A DNA stretch of 43,892 nucleotides, from NCBI GenBank assembly GCA_013214575.1, contig JABSSD010000184.1, positions 1-43,892 on the forward strand. Direction: 5' to 3'. The stretch is from Paracoccaceae bacterium (GTDB lineage Bacteria; Pseudomonadota; Alphaproteobacteria; Rhodobacterales; Rhodobacteraceae). The notes below the pieces were generated by a model. That model was given only the letters and a program-made list of their open reading frames with translations. It was not told the origin of the DNA and searched no databases. Position numbers and translations under genes: made by a program. Within the stretch, counting starts at the first letter, position 1. Each line of letters begins with the position of its first letter. Positions 7,543 through 15,041 of this stretch are shown piece after piece.

Positions 7543-8037
7543 TCAGAACCCTTCGGGTTTGGCCTCATGTGCCATGTGATCCAGCACCGCGTTAACGAAT
7601 TTTGGCTCTTTACCATCCGGAAAGAAGGCCCGGGCCACATCGACATATTCTGTGATCACCACCTTTGGCGGGGTGTCGGAGTGGGTCAGCTCGGCGCCGG
7701 CCGCGCGAAACAACCCGCGCAGGGTTGGGTCGATCCGTGAAATCGGCCATTTGGCCACCAGTGCCCGATCGGTCATCTGGTCGATCTCCGCCTGATGGTT
7801 GACCGCATCCTCTAGCAGCTTGCGAAACAGCGTGGCATTGCCCTCGGCCATTTCATCGCCGTCATAGATGGCGCCAAACCGGTGGTCGAGAAACTCGACG
7901 ATCACCGCGTCAAAGGTCTGACTGCTGTGCTCCATCTGGAACAGCGCCTGCACCGCATATAGCCGCGCCGCAGATTTCTTCTGGCGTTTTTGAAGCGCCT
8001 TGTCGGGGGCGCCACCTTTGCTGTCCGTCGTGCTCAT
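7543..8037 (-). CDS. nusB: Transcription antitermination factor NusB
   Basis: This 164-residue protein has an N-terminal charged tail, then the RNA-binding helix AARLYAVQALFQME, and the C-terminal NusB signature with TEYVDVARAFFPDGKEPKFV and NAVLDHMA. NusB binds boxA RNA together with NusE (S10) to promote antitermination, chiefly in rRNA operons. Its ATG overlaps the ribH stop (ATGA at 8034-8037), so it is coupled to the end of a riboflavin operon. ribH-nusB is a widely conserved pair in proteobacteria. Length and motifs are normal. Confidence 0.93.
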   Translation of the reverse strand: MSTTDSKGGAPDKALQKRQKKSAARLYAVQALFQMEHSSQTFDAVIVEFLDHRFGAIYDGDEMAEGNATLFRKLLEDAVNHQAEIDQMTDRALVAKWPISRIDPTLRGLFRAAGAELTHSDTPPKVVITEYVDVARAFFPDGKEPKFVNAVLDHMAHEAKPEGF

Positions 8038-8585
8038 GCGTTTTTAGATCCGATGCTGGATTCGGCCAGTATAATGGCCTCCGGGCGGGCCTTGAAACCA
8101 ACGCCCTTGGTTTGGGCGCTCCACTTACGCCCGAGAGCGACAAGATGCAAGGCCGCCGCCGCCGCACCGCCGCCCTTATTCATCGCCGCCGGATCGGCGC
8201 GCACCTGGGCCTGGCCGTAGTTTTCGACCGTCAGGATACCATTGCCAATGCACAGCCCCTGCAGCCCCATCAGCTGCAGCGCCCGGCTGCTGTCGTTGCA
8301 CACGGTGTCATAATGGGTTGTCTCACCCCGAATAACACAGCCCAGCGCCACGTAACCGTCGAAATTGGAGGCGTTTTCGGCGATTGCAATGGCGGTTGGC
8401 ACTTCCAGAGCGCCCGGCACTTCGACCAGATCATAGCGGCCACCTGCGGCTTCGATCTCGGCCACGGCGCCGGCAATCTGATGATCGGCAATGTCCCGGT
8501 AATAGGGCGCCACCACGATCAGCAGCTTTACCGGCCTGGAGAACTCAGCCCTTGGCAGGGAGTAATGTGTTTCAGAAGCAGCCAT
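8034..8585 (-). CDS. ribH: 6,7-dimethyl-8-ribityllumazine synthase
   Basis: This 183-residue lumazine synthase condenses 5-amino-6-ribitylaminouracil with 3,4-dihydroxy-2-butanone 4-phosphate, the penultimate riboflavin step. The substrate-binding blocks are present: VEVPGALEVPTAIA and ALGCVIRGETTHYDTVCND, the latter with the catalytic His in THYD. It starts at ATG 8585, one base after the ribB stop, and overlaps nusB at its end. The C-terminal extension of about 20 residues beyond the conserved core is modest. It assembles as pentamers or icosahedral shells in other bacteria. Confidence 0.94.
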   Translation of the reverse strand: MAASETHYSLPRAEFSRPVKLLIVVAPYYRDIADHQIAGAVAEIEAAGGRYDLVEVPGALEVPTAIAIAENASNFDGYVALGCVIRGETTHYDTVCNDSSRALQLMGLQGLCIGNGILTVENYGQAQVRADPAAMNKGGGAAAAALHLVALGRKWSAQTKGVGFKARPEAIILAESSIGSKNA

Positions 8586-8586
8586 A

Positions 8587-9708
8587 TCAAACCTCGGTCA
8601 AAATTGGGCGGGTGCCGGTTATGGTCAGCCCATAGGCATCCAGCCCCAGATAGCGCGTTTCCGGAGAATCGGTCAGCAGCACTAGCTCATTCACCCCCAG
8701 CTTGGACAGGATCTGCGCCCCCAGGCCGGTTTGCTTGATGGTGCGCGGGCCCTCGTCTTCCACCGCATAGAGCGCGTTGCGGGGCTGACGGAACAGGCAG
8801 ACCACACCGCGGCCCTCAGCTGCGATCAGCTGCATCGCGCGCGGCAGCTCGCTGGCGGGTTTTGGCCCCAGCCCCAGAATATCCGAAGCCTCGTGAACCG
8901 CATGGGTGCGGCACAGCACCGGCTCAGGCGTGGTGATATCACCCTTGATCAGCACCACATGTTCAATCCCGTGGGTCTGGTCGGTGAACAGCCGCATGTC
9001 CCAGTCGCCGCCAAACTCCGAATGGACGCTCTGTTGCGAGGTCTGCACCACCAGATTGTCATTGCGCGAACGATAGGTGATCAGATCCGAAATGGTGCCG
9101 ATCTTGAGCCCGTGTTTCTTGGCATAGATCAGCAGCTCGGGCAGATGTGCCATGGTGCCGTCATCGTTCATGATCTCGCAGATCACCGAAGCGGGGTAGC
9201 AGCCGGCCAGCCGGGCAATATCGCAGCCGGCCTCGGTATGGCCGGCCCGCACCAGCACGCCGCCATTGCGGGCGCGCAGCGGGAACAGATGACCCGGGGT
9301 GGCAATATCGGCGGCACCCAGATCTGGGTTGATGGCGGTGGCCACGGTCAGGGCGCGATCGGCGGCGGAAATACCGGTGGTGACGCCTTCGCGGGCCTCG
9401 ATCGACACGGTAAACGCGGTCTCATGGCGCGAGGAATTATGCATTGCCATCATCGGCAGGCCCAGCGCGTCAATCCGCTCGGATGGCAGGGTCAGACAGA
9501 TCAGCCCGCGCCCATGACTGGCCATGAAGTTGATCGCCTTGGCGTCGGCAAACTCTGCCGGAATGATCAGATCCCCTTCATTCTCGCGATCCTCGTGATC
9601 GACCAGAATGAACATGCGGCCCAGACGGGCCTCTTCGATGATCTCTTCGATCGGGCTGATCGCGTCACGCAGGTCGGTTTCCACCGGTCCGGGGGTTTCA
9701 TAGCTCAT
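8587..9708 (-). CDS. ribB: DHBP synthase fused to a degenerate GTP cyclohydrolase II domain
   Basis: From the ATG at 9708 this is a 373-residue RibBA-type protein. An in-frame extension to 9861 looks non-coding and was not used. Residues about 12-210 form 3,4-dihydroxy-2-butanone 4-phosphate synthase, with the metal/substrate loop [10 protein letters not shown] at 37-46, [12 protein letters not shown], and [10 protein letters not shown]. The C-terminal half (about 220-373) has the GTP cyclohydrolase II fold pattern ([20 protein letters not shown]) but lacks the zinc cysteines of the usual CxxxxxxxCxC/RCDCG region. Only RibB activity is therefore expected, as in RibBX-type proteins. It is in operon with ribH and nusB. 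Confidence 0.9.
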   Translation of the reverse strand: MSYETPGPVETDLRDAISPIEEIIEEARLGRMFILVDHEDRENEGDLIIPAEFADAKAINFMASHGRGLICLTLPSERIDALGLPMMAMHNSSRHETAFTVSIEAREGVTTGISAADRALTVATAINPDLGAADIATPGHLFPLRARNGGVLVRAGHTEAGCDIARLAGCYPASVICEIMNDDGTMAHLPELLIYAKKHGLKIGTISDLITYRSRNDNLVVQTSQQSVHSEFGGDWDMRLFTDQTHGIEHVVLIKGDITTPEPVLCRTHAVHEASDILGLGPKPASELPRAMQLIAAEGRGVVCLFRQPRNALYAVEDEGPRTIKQTGLGAQILSKLGVNELVLLTDSPETRYLGLDAYGLTITGTRPILTEV

Positions 9709-10472
9709 TTGGGGCGGCCTTTCGATGCGCAGGAGTCTTGGACACTCGGCTACAAGCCAAATAGACCACCTGCGGCCTGATGGCCAGTGCTGCAAGCGGC
9801 AGGCAATCGCTACAATGCGCCGCTGCTGGCCCAGTGCGGACCCAGTGCCGCGCGCGCACAAATGCCCAGCCAGGAGCCCTGCCCTGCCTGTTCATCCTGT
9901 ACCCGACGCGATGGGTTCCGGCGTTATGGATGGCGACGTCGCCACTGCGGAATCGGACAGGGGATTTACCCCCCATGCGTGACCCGGTTCAAATGCGCCC
10001 CGGCGTAACCCGGAGCCCTGTTTCCTGTGCCGGGGGTGATAGTCCCGGCGGCAATCGCGATTGGTGGGAAGTGTGGTGCAGTGGGGTTAAACTTGCCTCA
10101 AGTGAGCGCACGCTGGGCAGGCAACACCTGGTGCTTTTGTAAAATTGGAATGCCGGGGCAAGGTTCGTTGGGTTTGGGACCGAGAACATCTATAAACTGA
10201 TAGAGAATACGTTTGTGGTTTGCAGGTCTCTGGCCGGAATGGGCGGATTCCGGAACTTCGCTGCGGTTGGCTTATTCGCTGCGGTTGGCTTAAAGGACAG
10301 CTTTGCGCAGATATAACTTTGCAAAATAACGCAAACGGCTTTGGCCGGAACTTCGTGCAAGGCGCGGCTATCGGTCTCCCAGAGGCTGAACTATACTCGT
10401 ATAGATTCAGCTCTTGAAGAGTCTCTACAATACTGTAAAATATTGAAAATCCAATCAACCAAATAACTTACC
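9709..10472. other. Long intergenic region with an 18-bp tandem duplication
   Basis: I find no convincing gene in these 764 bases between ribB and the divergent methyltransferase-like gene; frames crossing it are Cys/Arg/Pro-rich. TTCGCTGCGGTTGGCTTA occurs twice in tandem at 10257-10274 and 10275-10292. TTCGCTGCGGT recurs at 11435-11445 on the other side of the methyltransferase gene. I see no FMN riboswitch consensus upstream of ribB. From about 10400 the sequence turns AT-rich, marking the edge of foreign-looking DNA. Confidence 0.55.
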
Positions 10473-11240
10473 ATGAAAGTCACTACAATGGCTCTACCCG
10501 ACACTCTAATTGCTCGCATCATTGAAACTGTAAATGAGCACCAATTGTCCGGTGATTTCTTGATGCTGGGACGTCAACGTTTGATCGGCACACGAAGGGG
10601 TGTTGCAGCACAGTTGCTTAAAGAAGTGTTGGAAAAATACATGCCTGGTGTGAAGGAAGGCGATCTGAAAAATTTAGATGACGACTTTTCAGAAAATTTC
10701 TTTCGAATACTTGGCTTTAGTACAGTTAATTCAATGGATATTTCATCATTCGAAGGAGCCAGTATTATTCAGGACCTTTCCGGCAAGCTTGATCCGGCTC
10801 TTAAACAACGTTTTGACGTCATTTACGATGGCGGAACCTGCGAGCACATTTTCGAGCTGCCTAAGGCTTATCGCAATCTTCACCGCATGCTGAAACCAGG
10901 CGGTACCCTAATTGGCCATTCGCCATGCAATAATTGGATCAATCACTCGTTTTATCAGATCAGTCCCGAAATGATTTATGGGTTCTGGGAAAAAGCAATG
11001 GGCTATGAGGTGCAGCACGTTTATCTACAGCCACTGTTACCGAATTTTGCCAAGCACGTAGCTACGACTACCAATCCGAATAAAACTGGCAAACGCCCTA
11101 GGATCAAAGGTGGTCTACCCAAGAACTCACCTTTGATCCTGAATTATGCGGTCAGAAAACCGGATGGCCTCTTTAAAGAAAGTGCAAAAGTCTACCAGTC
11201 AGATTACGTGGCAAAATGGCCGGATACGCCCAATAGATAA
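10473..11240 (+). CDS. Class I SAM methyltransferase-like protein
   Basis: The ATG at 10473 gives 255 residues; ATG 10491 is an alternative start. The centre has a Rossmann-like half: FDVIYDGGTCEHIFELPKAY followed by NLHRMLKPGGTLIGHSP, the motif IV to post-motif-V region of class I methyltransferases. The N-terminal GxGxG loop is not obvious; FLMLGRQRL may stand in for it. The gene is visibly AT-richer than its neighbours and sits on the opposite strand between ribE and ribB, which suggests horizontal gain. Related proteins occur in polysaccharide clusters, and the capsule genes at 12501-17054 are near, but a link is only inferred. Confidence 0.6.
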   Translation: MKVTTMALPDTLIARIIETVNEHQLSGDFLMLGRQRLIGTRRGVAAQLLKEVLEKYMPGVKEGDLKNLDDDFSENFFRILGFSTVNSMDISSFEGASIIQDLSGKLDPALKQRFDVIYDGGTCEHIFELPKAYRNLHRMLKPGGTLIGHSPCNNWINHSFYQISPEMIYGFWEKAMGYEVQHVYLQPLLPNFAKHVATTTNPNKTGKRPRIKGGLPKNSPLILNYAVRKPDGLFKESAKVYQSDYVAKWPDTPNR

Positions 11241-11533
11241 GGGCCTGTTGCACAATTTTAACTTTGCCTTCATTTTTTGCAGCATGTTGTTCACACATCG
11301 AGTTCTAACGGGTTATGCCCGCGCTAAAAAGGAGGTTTATTTGGCATCCAAGTCATTCGCTCAAACCCCGGCGAACTACCGCTCCCCGCCCTCCCTGAGG
11401 ATCGTCCATGGTCACATTGGGCTCTGACCAGCCATTCGCTGCGGTGGTCACGAATGGCGGCAGAGGGCCGCAGAGGGCCGCAGAGGGCCGCAATTACCAA
11501 TTGAGAAAAATCGACAAGACCCAATAACAGCCC
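11241..11533. other. Intergenic tail of the inserted segment with 10-bp triple repeat
   Basis: The 293 bases have no supportable gene. CAGAGGGCCG is repeated three times in tandem at 11461-11490. Just before it, GCCATTCG (11431-11438) and CGAATGGC (11451-11458) can form a stem. The strong AGGAG at about 11330 is not followed by a credible reading frame. Confidence 0.55.
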
Positions 11534-11752
11534 CTACTGCCCGTCCGCAATCATCGCCCGTATTTTCACCGCCTTTTCAAAATGATCCAGCGCATGGGTT
11601 TGGATCCACCATGTCGCCGCCTCCATCAGCAATTCGGGGTCGTCGTTCCTGTTGGCAAAGAAGGCATAGAACGACAGCCCGACGCCCTCGCCCTTTTGGC
11701 TGATTTTCTTGTCGCAAACTGCAATGGCCTTGGCCCTAAGGCTGGCTCTCAC
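11534..11752 (-). CDS. Small conserved protein (DUF6500-like) coupled to ribE
   Basis: A GTG at 11752 overlaps the ribE stop (GTGA), giving 72 residues. The protein has a basic start, then GLSFYAFFANRNDDPELLME and a Trp-containing helix (AATWWIQTHALDHFEKAVKI). I recall a family of this length and pattern, probably DUF6500, in Rhodobacteraceae; the name is from memory and the function is unknown. Tight coupling to riboflavin synthase argues for cotranslation. There is no signal peptide or membrane segment, so it is presumably cytoplasmic. Confidence 0.7.
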   Translation of the reverse strand: MRASLRAKAIAVCDKKISQKGEGVGLSFYAFFANRNDDPELLMEAATWWIQTHALDHFEKAVKIRAMIADGQ

Positions 11753-12342
11753 TGAAAATCGCCCAGCCGCGCCACGTAGCGGGCCAACGTGTCAATCTCC
11801 AAGTTGATCTGGGCGCCCAGTTTGACGTCTCCCCAGGTGGTCACCTCTTTGGTGTGGGGGATGAAATTGATATCAAAATCGCAGCCGCGCACATCGTTCA
11901 CCGTCAGCGAAGTGCCGTTCAGCGCCACCGAGCCCTTTTGCGCGATGAACCTGGCCAGTGCGATGGGCGCGCGCAGGGTGACGCGGGTGCTGTCGCCGGT
12001 CTCGACCATCTCCACCACCTCGGCGACCCCGTCCACATGGCCCGACACGATATGGCCGCCCAGCTCGTCGCCGACCTTTAGCGCGCGTTCCAAATTGACC
12101 CGTTTGCCAGTGTGCCAGCCATTGTGGCCAATATTGGTTTTCGACACGGTTTCGGCCGAGATCTGCACGTCGTACCAATCCTCCCCCAGCGCGATCACCG
12201 TCAGGCAGACCCCGTCGCTGGCGATCGAGGCGCCGATGTCGATGCCTGCGGTGTCATAGCTGGTCTGAATGCGGGCGCGCAGGTCGCCGTCCTGCTGCAG
12301 CTCGGTCACGGTGCCGACGTCGGTGATGATACCTGTGAACAT
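11749..12342 (-). CDS. ribE: Riboflavin synthase, alpha subunit
   Basis: From ATG 12342, with AAGGGGCG upstream, this is a 197-residue protein of usual length. A longer frame to 12483 lacks family sequence and was not used. Both lumazine-binding barrels are seen: the first begins MFTGIITDVG and holds DGVCLTV, and the second begins GGHIVSGHVDGVAEV and holds NGTSLTV. The enzyme dismutates two 6,7-dimethyl-8-ribityllumazine molecules to riboflavin. It is separated from ribD by the capsule block and from ribB by the methyltransferase-like gene, unlike the contiguous order in many alphaproteobacteria. Confidence 0.94.
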   Translation of the reverse strand: MFTGIITDVGTVTELQQDGDLRARIQTSYDTAGIDIGASIASDGVCLTVIALGEDWYDVQISAETVSKTNIGHNGWHTGKRVNLERALKVGDELGGHIVSGHVDGVAEVVEMVETGDSTRVTLRAPIALARFIAQKGSVALNGTSLTVNDVRGCDFDINFIPHTKEVTTWGDVKLGAQINLEIDTLARYVARLGDFQ

Positions 12343-12500
12343 AACGCGCCCCTTGCTGGTCTGAAAACTGTTGCAAAACTGGTAGCCAGTGCGCCCAAAT
12401 TGCACAAGCCCAGAACGCCTGCGCCTTGCCATTTGCCCCCCGGTGGACTTAGTTTCGCCCCAGTACGGCATTAACCAAGACATTATCTTAGTGGGCTAGT

Positions 12501-13805
12501 ATGAGCGCCGAAATGACCACCATGACCGAGCCAAAACGCGTATTCCTGTTCCTGCAGGGACCACATGGGCCGTTTTTCAACAGCCTAGGCAAAATGCTGC
12601 GCGCCGCCGGATGTGAGGTCTGGCGGGTTGGGTTTAATGCGGGCGACCGGGCGTTCTGGCATAACCCAGCCAGCTATATCCCATATCAGGGCCACCCCGA
12701 AGACTGGGCCAAAACCGTTGAAGCCCTGTTTGACAGCCATCAGGTCACTGATATTGCACTCTACGGCGACACCCGGCCGATCCATGCCCAGGCCGTGGCC
12801 GAGGCCAAGGCGCGCGGCATAAGGGTGCATGTCTTTGAGGAAGGATATATGCGGCCCTATTGGGTGACCTATGAGCGTGGCGGCTCCAATGGCAACTCCA
12901 AGCTGATGGAGATGAGCCTGCCGGATATGCAGGCGGCACTTGAGCGCTCCGATATGGAGGCGCCGCTGCCGCCGTCCCATTGGGGCGACATGCGCCAGCA
13001 TATCTTTTACGGCGCGCTGTATCATTGGTTTGTGATGTTTAGGAACGGCAAATACCGGGGCTTCAAACCGCACCGCTCAATTTCGGTCACCAAGGAGTTC
13101 CAGCTTTATCTGAAGCGATTTCTGCTGATGCCCAGTCTGGCAGTGCAGCGGCGCATCGCCACCCTGCGCATCCGCAACGGTGGCTTCCCCTATCATCTGG
13201 CATTGCTGCAACTGGAACATGACAGCTCGTTCCAGAAACATTCGCCGTTTTCCACCATGAGCGACTTTCTGGCCGAGATCGTTGAGGGCTTTGCCAATGG
13301 CGCACCGCAGCACCATCATCTGGTGGTCAAGGCGCATCCACTGGAAGATGGCCGGGTGCCGATCCGCCGTGAAGTCAGGCGGTTGGCCGCTGAACACGGC
13401 ATCTCAGACCGGGTGCATTACGTGCGGGGCGGCAAGCTGGCGCAACTGCTGAACGAGGCCCGCACCGCGGTGACCGTCAATTCCACGGCCGGCCAGCAGG
13501 TGCTGTGGCGGGGCATTCCGCTCAAGGTGTTTGGCCGCGCGGTTTATGCCAAACCCGAATTTGTCTCGACCCAACCGCTGACCGAGTTCTTTTCTGCAGC
13601 TGCGCGACCGGACAACCGCGCCTACAAAGACTACCGGCGCTATCTGCTGGAGACCTCGCAACTGCCCGGCGGATATTATTCACGCAAGGGGCGGCGGCAA
13701 TTGTTGCGCCAGGTGGTTGATATGATGCTGTCGGCGGATGATCCCTATGAGGCGCTGAAATCCGGCACAGCGGCGCCACGGCAACAGTTGCGCCTGGTGA
13801 ATTGA
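12501..13805 (+). CDS. KpsS-like capsule polysaccharide glycosyltransferase
   Basis: This 434-residue protein belongs to the Capsule_synth (KpsS/LipB) family. It starts RVFLFLQGPHGPFFNSLGK, followed by CEVWRVGFNAGDRAFW. A middle block has VFEEGYMRPYWVTYE, and a C-terminal block has HHLVVKAHPLEDGR, then HYVRGGKLAQLLNEARTAV and NSTAGQQVLWRGIPLKVFG. In group 2 capsule systems KpsS adds beta-Kdo to a lysophosphatidylglycerol acceptor at the inner membrane, forming the linker for capsule chains. The start could be ATG 12501, 12513 or 12522. It heads a plus-strand block with an export lipoprotein and KpsC. The symbol is withheld because KpsS subtypes differ. Confidence 0.85.
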   Translation: MSAEMTTMTEPKRVFLFLQGPHGPFFNSLGKMLRAAGCEVWRVGFNAGDRAFWHNPASYIPYQGHPEDWAKTVEALFDSHQVTDIALYGDTRPIHAQAVAEAKARGIRVHVFEEGYMRPYWVTYERGGSNGNSKLMEMSLPDMQAALERSDMEAPLPPSHWGDMRQHIFYGALYHWFVMFRNGKYRGFKPHRSISVTKEFQLYLKRFLLMPSLAVQRRIATLRIRNGGFPYHLALLQLEHDSSFQKHSPFSTMSDFLAEIVEGFANGAPQHHHLVVKAHPLEDGRVPIRREVRRLAAEHGISDRVHYVRGGKLAQLLNEARTAVTVNSTAGQQVLWRGIPLKVFGRAVYAKPEFVSTQPLTEFFSAAARPDNRAYKDYRRYLLETSQLPGGYYSRKGRRQLLRQVVDMMLSADDPYEALKSGTAAPRQQLRLVN

Positions 13806-13902
13806 TCCTGCTTTGTCGCAGCACTGGATTTTAGTTCAACTTTCCGATAGTTTGGCAAAAAAAGACTGAGGCAGAACAATAATAGGTCGAGGAGACCGAG
13901 CA

Positions 13903-15036
13903 GTGAATTCCGTTCCCTTTCGGTGGGCACGCCCCATCGCTATGCTGGCTGCGCTGACGCTTGCGGCCTCCTGTGGCTTGCCCAAAGTTGGCCCAAACAA
14001 ACGTCAGATCTTTGCTGGCTCCGTCCAAAAAGAGGGTGACGCCTTTATTGTTTCGGTGAACGACCGGGTTACCCGGGCCACCGCGGTGGTGCCTGCTCTT
14101 GGCTTTTCCAGCGCTTTTCAATCCGCAGGTCAGTTGACATCGGACACCATTCGCCCCGGCGACGTGCTGGGCCTGACCATCTGGGAAAACGTCGATGACG
14201 GGCTGCTGGCCGGTGAGGCCTCCAACGCCACCCTGCTGGAAGAAGTTCAGGTCGACAGCGCCGGGTTTATCTTTGTGCCCTATGCAGGCCGGCTGCGGGC
14301 CTCGGGCAATACCCCGGATCAGCTGCGCCAGACCATCACCGCAAAGCTGGATGAGCAGACCCCCGATCCACAGGTGCAGGTGCGCCGACTGGCCGGTGAC
14401 GGCTCCACTGTCAGCCTGATTGGCATGGTCGGCGCCCAGGGCATCTATCCCATTCAGCGGCCAACCCGCACCCTGGCCACCATGCTGGCGCAGGCCGGTG
14501 GGGTTTCGATTTCGCCGGAGATTGCCCAGGTCACCGTGATCCGCGGCAATGATAAAGGCACCATCTGGTTCCAGGATCTGTATGACCACCCCGAACTGGA
14601 CATCGCCCTGCGCGGCGGTGACCGTATTCTGGTAGAAGAAGACAGCCGCTCATACACCGCATTGGGCGCCACCAACGCGCAGGCGCGGGTGCGATTTGAA
14701 AGCCAGGACCTGTCGGCGCTTGAGGCGATTGCCCAGGTCGGCGGCCTGATCTCCACCGCCTCGGATCCCACCGGCGTGTTTGTGTTCCGCAACGAACCGG
14801 CTGAGATTGCCGGCCAGGTGCTGGGCCGCGATGATCTGGTGGGGGCGCAGCGCATGGTCTATGTGCTCAACCTGACCCAGCCCAACGGATTGTTCATCGC
14901 CCGTGATTTTGTCATCCGCGATGATGATACGCTTTACGTCACCGAGGCCCCCTATGCCCAGTGGACCAAGACCATTTCACTGCTGGCCAGCCCGCTGACA
15001 CCGCTGGCGAACGTCAGCACTCTGGCTGGTGGCTGA
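13903..15036 (+). CDS. Polysaccharide export lipoprotein (Wza/BexD type)
   Basis: A GTG at 13903 behind GAGGAGA gives 377 residues. The signal peptide ends in a lipobox (LAASC, Cys24), so the mature protein is a lipoprotein of the outer membrane. The Poly_export domain follows (IRPGDVLGLTIWENVDDG, FIFVPYAGRLRASGNT). Then come two SLBB domains, one starting around VSLIGMVGAQGIYPI with TLATMLAQAGGV and a second with LSALEAIAQVGGL. Wza/KpsD-class proteins form the outer-membrane channel for capsule export. It sits 97 bases after the KpsS-like gene and five bases before kpsC, so the three probably form one unit. Confidence 0.88.
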   Translation: MNSVPFRWARPIAMLAALTLAASCGLPKVGPNKRQIFAGSVQKEGDAFIVSVNDRVTRATAVVPALGFSSAFQSAGQLTSDTIRPGDVLGLTIWENVDDGLLAGEASNATLLEEVQVDSAGFIFVPYAGRLRASGNTPDQLRQTITAKLDEQTPDPQVQVRRLAGDGSTVSLIGMVGAQGIYPIQRPTRTLATMLAQAGGVSISPEIAQVTVIRGNDKGTIWFQDLYDHPELDIALRGGDRILVEEDSRSYTALGATNAQARVRFESQDLSALEAIAQVGGLISTASDPTGVFVFRNEPAEIAGQVLGRDDLVGAQRMVYVLNLTQPNGLFIARDFVIRDDDTLYVTEAPYAQWTKTISLLASPLTPLANVSTLAGG

Positions 15037-15041
15037 CACCG

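Noticed and set aside
9950-10110. Riboswitch or tRNA-like structure upstream of ribB
   Set aside because: Fragments such as GGTTCAAATGC and GTCCCGGCGGCAATC look suggestive, but no complete cloverleaf or riboswitch core can be folded by eye.
12343-12500. FMN riboswitch upstream of ribE
   Set aside because: On the minus strand GGGGCGAAACTAAGTCCACC faintly resembles the RFN element start, but the later conserved blocks (AGCCCGCGA and GCCGACGGT types) are absent.
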